A stretch of DNA of 64,000 bases from an uncultured Clostridia bacterium (lineage in GTDB: Bacteria > Bacillota > Clostridia > Christensenellales > Borkfalkiaceae), in the NCBI GenBank assembly GCA_947175325.1, contig CAMWME010000003.1:1-64000 (forward strand). The letters run 5' to 3'. The translations under genes were made by a program, and so were the position numbers. Positions 60,294 through 64,000 of the stretch are shown here, piece by piece. Each line of letters begins with the position of its first letter. Position 1 is the first letter of the stretch. Under the pieces are notes generated by a model, which was not told the origin of the DNA, did not search any database, and worked only from the letters and a program-made list of their open reading frames with translations.

Positions 60294-61148
60294 ATGAGTT
60301 TACTTGAAATTACTAATCAAACGTGGATTACTGTTGCAATAGTTGCGGGTATATTTGCCGGCTCTGCTATTTTAATCGGCGCGCTTATTCTCATCGTCGG
60401 CAAAGTGTTCAAGGTTGACGTGGACGAAAAGATTACCAAGATTTTGGATAATCTTGCGGGCGCAAACTGCGGCGGCTGCGGCTGCTCGGGTTGCTCGGGA
60501 TTTGCTTCCAAACTTGCGGACGGCAGCGGAAACCTTTCGGACTGCCACGTAACCTCGCCCGAAAAGAAGGCGGAAATTGCAAAGCTTTTAGGAATTGAGC
60601 TTAAAGAGGAAGAACCTACGGTTGCGGTAGTTCACTGCAACGGCGGAATCGAAAACTGTGCGGATACGTTCGAATACAAGGGCAACCCCACTTGCGCGGC
60701 GGCAAATTCGCTGCTTGGCGGAAACAAGGCTTGCTCCTACGCGTGCTTAGGTTGCGGCGACTGCAAGGCGGTTTGCCCCGAGAACGCGATTGAAGTTACG
60801 GGAAGACTTGCACAAGTTGACCCCGACAGATGCGTATCGTGCGGGGCGTGCATTACGACTTGCCCGAAGGGCATTATAGACCGTATCCCCTCCTCTGCGC
60901 CTATTTACGTTGCTTGCTCGTCAAAGTGCAAGGGCAAGGAAGTCACGGGCGTTTGCAAGGTCGGCTGTATTGCGTGCGGCATTTGCGCGAAGGTTTGCCC
61001 TCACGGCGCGATAACTATGAAGGACAATTTGCCCGAGATAGATTATTCGAAGTGCACGGGCTGCTTGACTTGCGTTGCCAAGTGCCCCAGACACATAATA
61101 ATCAGCCGTAAGGTTGTTGCGGAGGAGACCCCTAAGCAGTCTGCTTAA
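60294..61148 (+). CDS. rnfB: Rnf complex subunit B, polyferredoxin
   Basis: Ferredoxin-oxidising entry subunit. 284 residues: one N-terminal membrane helix (about 10-35), the RnfB ASF domain with GANCGGCGCSGCSGFASKL, and then four [4Fe-4S] ferredoxin motifs: CLGCGDCKAVCP, CVSCGACITTCP, CIACGICAKVCP and CTGCLTCVAKCP. So it has at least five cluster sites. AAGGAGG upstream. Last gene of the rnf operon, followed after about 60 nt by a terminator. Confidence 0.97.
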   Translation: MSLLEITNQTWITVAIVAGIFAGSAILIGALILIVGKVFKVDVDEKITKILDNLAGANCGGCGCSGCSGFASKLADGSGNLSDCHVTSPEKKAEIAKLLGIELKEEEPTVAVVHCNGGIENCADTFEYKGNPTCAAANSLLGGNKACSYACLGCGDCKAVCPENAIEVTGRLAQVDPDRCVSCGACITTCPKGIIDRIPSSAPIYVACSSKCKGKEVTGVCKVGCIACGICAKVCPHGAITMKDNLPEIDYSKCTGCLTCVAKCPRHIIISRKVVAEETPKQSA

Positions 61149-61206
61149 CCCAAGTATCTTAAAAGCTTTAAGACGAAACGAACTATTCACTAATCAAACT
61201 TAAATT

Positions 61207-61242
61207 AAAAAGCCCCGAGCTCGTTTGCGAGCTCGGGGCTTT
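61207..61242. terminator. Bidirectional terminator between rnfB and the pectate lyase gene
   Basis: AGCCCCGAGCTCG (61211-61223) / CGAGCTCGGGGCT (61228-61240), loop TTTG, with an A-tract before. Confidence 0.92.
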
Positions 61243-61247
61243 CCATA

Positions 61248-63044
61248 TTAATCATTGCCTATTTTAACTAAGTCGGAAGTATAGTCGGTGAGCAACTGTT
61301 TGAGCTCGGGAATTATGTTTTTATTCCCGTCCTCGACTTCGTAGTTAAACGTGAATTTAAAGTCGCCGCCGCCCATTCTGCCTGCGTACTTTAAAACCTT
61401 TTCCTTTGCTACGTCGGGCGTATCAAGGGCGTATTCGTACATATCCTCCGCGGTGTCGAAGTTGTTGTAAATGTTGCCGCCCTTTTTCGTCGTGTAATCG
61501 GCGGGCACTTTTTCGTCCCTCGACGAGGCGAGGTAGCAGTCGATTCCCGACTTATCGTCAGTGTCGTTCTGCGTTACCATAACGAACAGTGAGCCGTCGA
61601 ATTTGTTGCCGTACGCCTTAATAACACCGCCGTCCTCGCCCGAGAAAGTTCCCTTCTTGGGGTTGGTTAAAAGGTCGGAGCCCTGTCCCGCCATAAGCAT
61701 AGGATAGGTGCGCGCGGTCGAACGGAAGTAGTTGTTTTCAACGAACGCGCTAGCACCCAAAGTCACACCTACGCCGTACTCAGAGTTGCCGTCGTAATAG
61801 TTGTTGAATATATGCGCGGTTGCCATTCTTATGCGGGGGTGACGGGAATCGGAATGGTCGTACCAGTTGTGGTGATAGGTAACGAGCGCTTCCTTCTCAA
61901 TCACGTCTTTCATACCTTGCAGATTGCATTTGCCGTTGTCCCAGAAGTGGTTGTACGAGTGGGTTATATAGGAAGAGTATTTGGTATCCAGCGCGCCGTC
62001 GCCCTTTACTTGGTCGGCGTCCTTGCCCGGGGCTCCGTAGAACATATCGCAATTATGCACCCAGATATGGTCGTTTTCGTGTGCAATTGAAACGTTGTCG
62101 CCTTCTTTACTGGAACAGTTCATAAAGCCGAGGTTGCGTACTTCAGCAAAAGAGGACCTTTTGATGCTGAAGCCGAAGCCGTTAATCGTTGCGTCGTCTC
62201 CGACGCCTTCAAGAGTAAAACTTCCGCCTCTGGCTTTGTCTGCTCCGTTGCCTATAACCAAATCGCCTTCGCCGTTTTCGGTTTTAGAAGGGGTGTTAAC
62301 GTTGCCTATAAACCTCATGCAGAGGGGGGATTTATCGTATCCCTTTCTGTAGTATTCGAAAATTTGCTGTATGCCGACGCAAGTCTGCGTTCTGCCGTCT
62401 TCTTTTGCTACGATATCAAAGGTTATGCTGTCCTTGTTTTCGTCGGTTACGTAAAGTACGTGCGCGCCCTCTTTCAAGGTGCCGTCCTCGTTGTATGCGC
62501 CTGGCATTACGCGGCTACCGTCCGTGCCGATGAAGGCGTAGCCTACTCTCTCGTGCGGCGCAACCGCAACGTTTTTAATTGCCGACTTTTCTTCCAGCTC
62601 GTTGCCGGTTTCATCGTAGGGAACGACTTTAAGCGAGTATTTGCCCGTCTTCAAGCCTACCGCGTCTGCGCGGAAATAGGTTTTGTATTGTCTTACGAGA
62701 GGTGCGTCGAGCTTAGTCCAGTCGCCGTTTTCCCCCTTGTAATAGACGTTGTACCAGCTTGCACCGTCCAGTGCTGTCCATTTTACGTAAGCCGCCTCTA
62801 AATCGCCTTGCCCCTCGGTGATTTGCACCGCGCCTTCCGCTGCGGGCGGGTCGGGGTCTGGTTTGAGGTCGGGCTTGGTTTGCCCGTTATCGTCGTCCTG
62901 TCCCGGGATAACTATGGGCTGGCCGCCAGTTCCCGGGTTGCCGTCGGGGGTATCGTCGGTGGTGCAAGCCGCCGCGCCAAACGGTACGGAAAACGCCGTT
63001 AAAAGCGCTATTACCGCGAGTATGGATTTTTTGAGTTTCTTCAT
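61248..63044 (-). CDS. Pectate-lyase-type (PL1) surface lipoprotein
   Basis: 598 residues. The signal peptide ends in GAAAC (Cys27), then a Gly/Pro/Asp-rich linker to about 70. A fibronectin III-like module follows (VKWTALDGASWYNVYYKGENGDW, YSLKVVPYDETGNEL). The catalytic right-handed parallel beta-helix spans about 180-560: NGFGFSIKRSSFAEVRNLGFMN, DGALDTKYSSYITHSYNHFWDNGK and the lyase hallmark WYDHSDSRHPRIRMATAHIFNNYYDG, whose Arg acts as base. It cleaves pectate or similar by beta-elimination with Ca2+. It suggests plant-polysaccharide use, which fits the intracellular GH3 enzyme. AAAGGGG precedes the ATG. Confidence 0.88.
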   Translation of the reverse strand: MKKLKKSILAVIALLTAFSVPFGAAACTTDDTPDGNPGTGGQPIVIPGQDDDNGQTKPDLKPDPDPPAAEGAVQITEGQGDLEAAYVKWTALDGASWYNVYYKGENGDWTKLDAPLVRQYKTYFRADAVGLKTGKYSLKVVPYDETGNELEEKSAIKNVAVAPHERVGYAFIGTDGSRVMPGAYNEDGTLKEGAHVLYVTDENKDSITFDIVAKEDGRTQTCVGIQQIFEYYRKGYDKSPLCMRFIGNVNTPSKTENGEGDLVIGNGADKARGGSFTLEGVGDDATINGFGFSIKRSSFAEVRNLGFMNCSSKEGDNVSIAHENDHIWVHNCDMFYGAPGKDADQVKGDGALDTKYSSYITHSYNHFWDNGKCNLQGMKDVIEKEALVTYHHNWYDHSDSRHPRIRMATAHIFNNYYDGNSEYGVGVTLGASAFVENNYFRSTARTYPMLMAGQGSDLLTNPKKGTFSGEDGGVIKAYGNKFDGSLFVMVTQNDTDDKSGIDCYLASSRDEKVPADYTTKKGGNIYNNFDTAEDMYEYALDTPDVAKEKVLKYAGRMGGGDFKFTFNYEVEDGNKNIIPELKQLLTDYTSDLVKIGND

Positions 63045-63148
63045 TTTGCCCCTTTGAACGGATTTTTCATTTTTTGATTTATTCGTTCATTATTATAATA
63101 TCACGTTTAAACCGGAACGGCAACCATAATTTAAAAATAATTGATTAA

Positions 63149-63178
63149 AAAGCCCCGCGCTGTTAAGCGCGGGGCTTT
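63149..63178 (-). terminator. Terminator of the apbE-NusG-II operon
   Basis: AGCCCCGCGCT / AGCGCGGGGCT hairpin, loop 4 nt, followed on the minus strand by TTTTTAATC. Confidence 0.9.
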
Positions 63179-63186
63179 GTATTTTA

Positions 63187-63654
63187 TCAGAACGGTATGT
63201 CGGGGCTTTCAAGGTCCCTAAACAACGGCTCGACCTTTACGCCGTGGGGACTGCAATAAATAAAGTCTGTGTTGTTGCTCATTTCGGGGAAGTAACCGCA
63301 TTCCTTGCCTTTGCAGTTTGCCTCGGTCATTTTAACGGTTTTGGCGGACTTGTTAATATAGACCACGTTCAAGCCGTTGCCGCGCGTGCGGACGGTTACG
63401 GTTATTCCCGCGTTATCCTCCTCTACCGTCAAGGTTTCGCTTTCGGAATACACCGCTTCGCCGCCGAACTCGTAGGTGAACACCTCCTCCGCGTTGACGA
63501 AGATTTTTACGCCCGTTAAAGGGTCGGTGTTGCGCGTTGTGAACACGACGATAAATATTATTGCGACGAGGAGCAATATAACGCCGTAGATTATCAAATC
63601 AAACAGCTTAAAGCCCTTGTCCTTTTTTACTTGTTCTACTTTTTTTAAAGACAT
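63187..63654 (-). CDS. NusG domain II-containing membrane protein
   Basis: 155 residues. A basic N-terminus, one membrane helix (about 19-42, LFDLIIYGVILLLVAIIFIVV) and an extracytoplasmic NusG-II domain (KIFVNAEEVFTYEFGGEAVYSE). The domain ends with a Cys pair, ANCKGKEC and FIYCSPHGVKVEP, typical of this family. Function is not established. It is regularly found next to apbE, Gx-transporter and rnf or related flavoprotein genes, as here, so a role in extracytoplasmic redox or flavin handling is inferred. It follows apbE by 3 nt. Confidence 0.85.
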   Translation of the reverse strand: MSLKKVEQVKKDKGFKLFDLIIYGVILLLVAIIFIVVFTTRNTDPLTGVKIFVNAEEVFTYEFGGEAVYSESETLTVEEDNAGITVTVRTRGNGLNVVYINKSAKTVKMTEANCKGKECGYFPEMSNNTDFIYCSPHGVKVEPLFRDLESPDIPF

Positions 63655-63657
63655 AAT

Positions 63658-64000
63658 TTATTCTGCCGTGAATACAACTTTTCTGTCCGTCAGTTTTTCT
63701 TCAATGAACTTTATAGCTTTGTCCTTGCCCATAGCCATAATCGCCGTCGTAAGCGCGTCTGCAGACGCCGCAGAGCCGCCGACGACGGTTGCCGACATTA
63801 TACCCGTCTGCACGGGTTTGCCCGTCGTGGGGTCGATTATGTGGCAATAACGAACGCCGTCGATTATATACCGCTGTTCGTTGTCGCCGCTGGTGGAAAG
63901 CTTGTCGTTGCAGAAAGAGGTTTTAAAGTAGCCGTCGCGCTTTACTGAGCGGGGGCTGATAAACTCCAAATTGAAGTTTTCGTTTTTAAAGTGCCTTTTG
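63658..64000 (-). CDS. apbE: FAD:protein FMN transferase (ApbE), C-terminal part
   Basis: Only the last ~113 codons are in the window; the frame stays open to the right edge. Motifs are STSGDNEQRYIIDGVRYCHIIDPTTGKPVQTGIMSATVVG and SADALTTAIMAMGKDKA, the conserved C-terminal ApbE core with the His-Ile-Ile-Asp-Pro-x-Thr-Gly metal/FAD site. ApbE attaches FMN to threonines of RnfD and RnfG outside the membrane. Its presence 2.5 kb from the rnf operon fits that job. An ATG at 63969 lies inside the domain and is not the true start. Confidence 0.93.
   Translation of the reverse strand, partial: KRHFKNENFNLEFISPRSVKRDGYFKTSFCNDKLSTSGDNEQRYIIDGVRYCHIIDPTTGKPVQTGIMSATVVGGSAASADALTTAIMAMGKDKAIKFIEEKLTDRKVVFTAE

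Noticed and set aside
1-64000. tRNA, rRNA, CRISPR arrays, insertion sequences or prophage genes
   Set aside because: Reading both strands by eye showed no tRNA T-loop/acceptor pattern, no rRNA-like sequence, no regular spacer array and no transposase, integrase or phage structural gene. A tRNAscan-SE and Infernal run would settle the RNA question.

Overview
The window comes from an endospore-forming Clostridia-type bacterium (Bacillota). The evidence is SpoIIE and SpoIVA, a type III glutamine synthetase, LL-diaminopimelate aminotransferase with DapF, a six-gene Rnf complex, strong AGGAGG-type ribosome binding sites and sigma-A promoters (TTGACA-17-TATAAT). Gene content resembles uncultured gut lineages, but the order or family cannot be fixed from sequence alone. 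No tRNA, rRNA, CRISPR array, insertion sequence or prophage was recognised by eye.

Layout. 1-1.2 kb: a cut-off leucine-rich-repeat lipoprotein, divergent from spoIIE (1.4-3.6 kb). 3.7-9.1 kb: malQ, dapL, pyrG and dapF on the minus strand. 9.2-12.7 kb: a plus-strand ECF sigma factor, a likely membrane anti-sigma protein, a VWA lipoprotein and a small membrane protein. 12.7-19.8 kb: purA, a DUF6442/XRE pair, a CLC channel overlapping an S-4TM-like protein, and glnA type III. 19.9-26.2 kb: a tight operon rnj-trmR-U32-aroA-dinB. 26.2-28.7 kb: a possible structured element and a 744-residue repeat protein. 29.0-29.8 kb: a tandem-HTH regulator with a large palindromic operator and a 50-residue protein. 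29.9-32.6 kb: spoIVA, a Cys-rich protein, a repeat-flanked GIY-YIG nuclease and a small hypothetical gene. 32.6-38.6 kb: an ATP-grasp, two esterases/lipases, a GH3 glycosidase and a nucleoside phosphorylase. 38.7-46.3 kb: DUF378, a sugar-transferase-like protein, engB, lon, clpX, clpP and tig. 46.4-49.2 kb: rqcH and three small membrane proteins. 49.3-51.6 kb: tandem acetyltransferase-like paralogues. 51.8-54.5 kb: a membrane-anchored protein and an M18 aminopeptidase. 54.9-61.1 kb: a Gx transporter and rnfCDGEAB. 61.2-64 kb: a pectate-lyase lipoprotein, a NusG-II protein and a partial apbE.

Functional themes. Protein quality control is clustered: tig-clpP-clpX-lon, with divergent rqcH. Rnf energy conservation sits near ApbE, the enzyme that flavinylates Rnf subunits. 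The trmR-U32 pair matches the tRNA wobble-uridine hydroxylation/methylation pathway of Bacillus.

The most unusual signals are non-coding. (1) A ~190-nt leader occurs twice, ending at the ribosome binding sites of pyrG and lon, and its stems differ by compensatory changes. (2) A ~31-bp palindromic repeat flanks a GIY-YIG nuclease gene in inverted orientation and recurs alone at two other intergenic sites. (3) A 45-bp near-perfect palindrome surrounds the -10 box of a tandem-HTH regulator. (4) Several genes start with no or almost no 5' leader.
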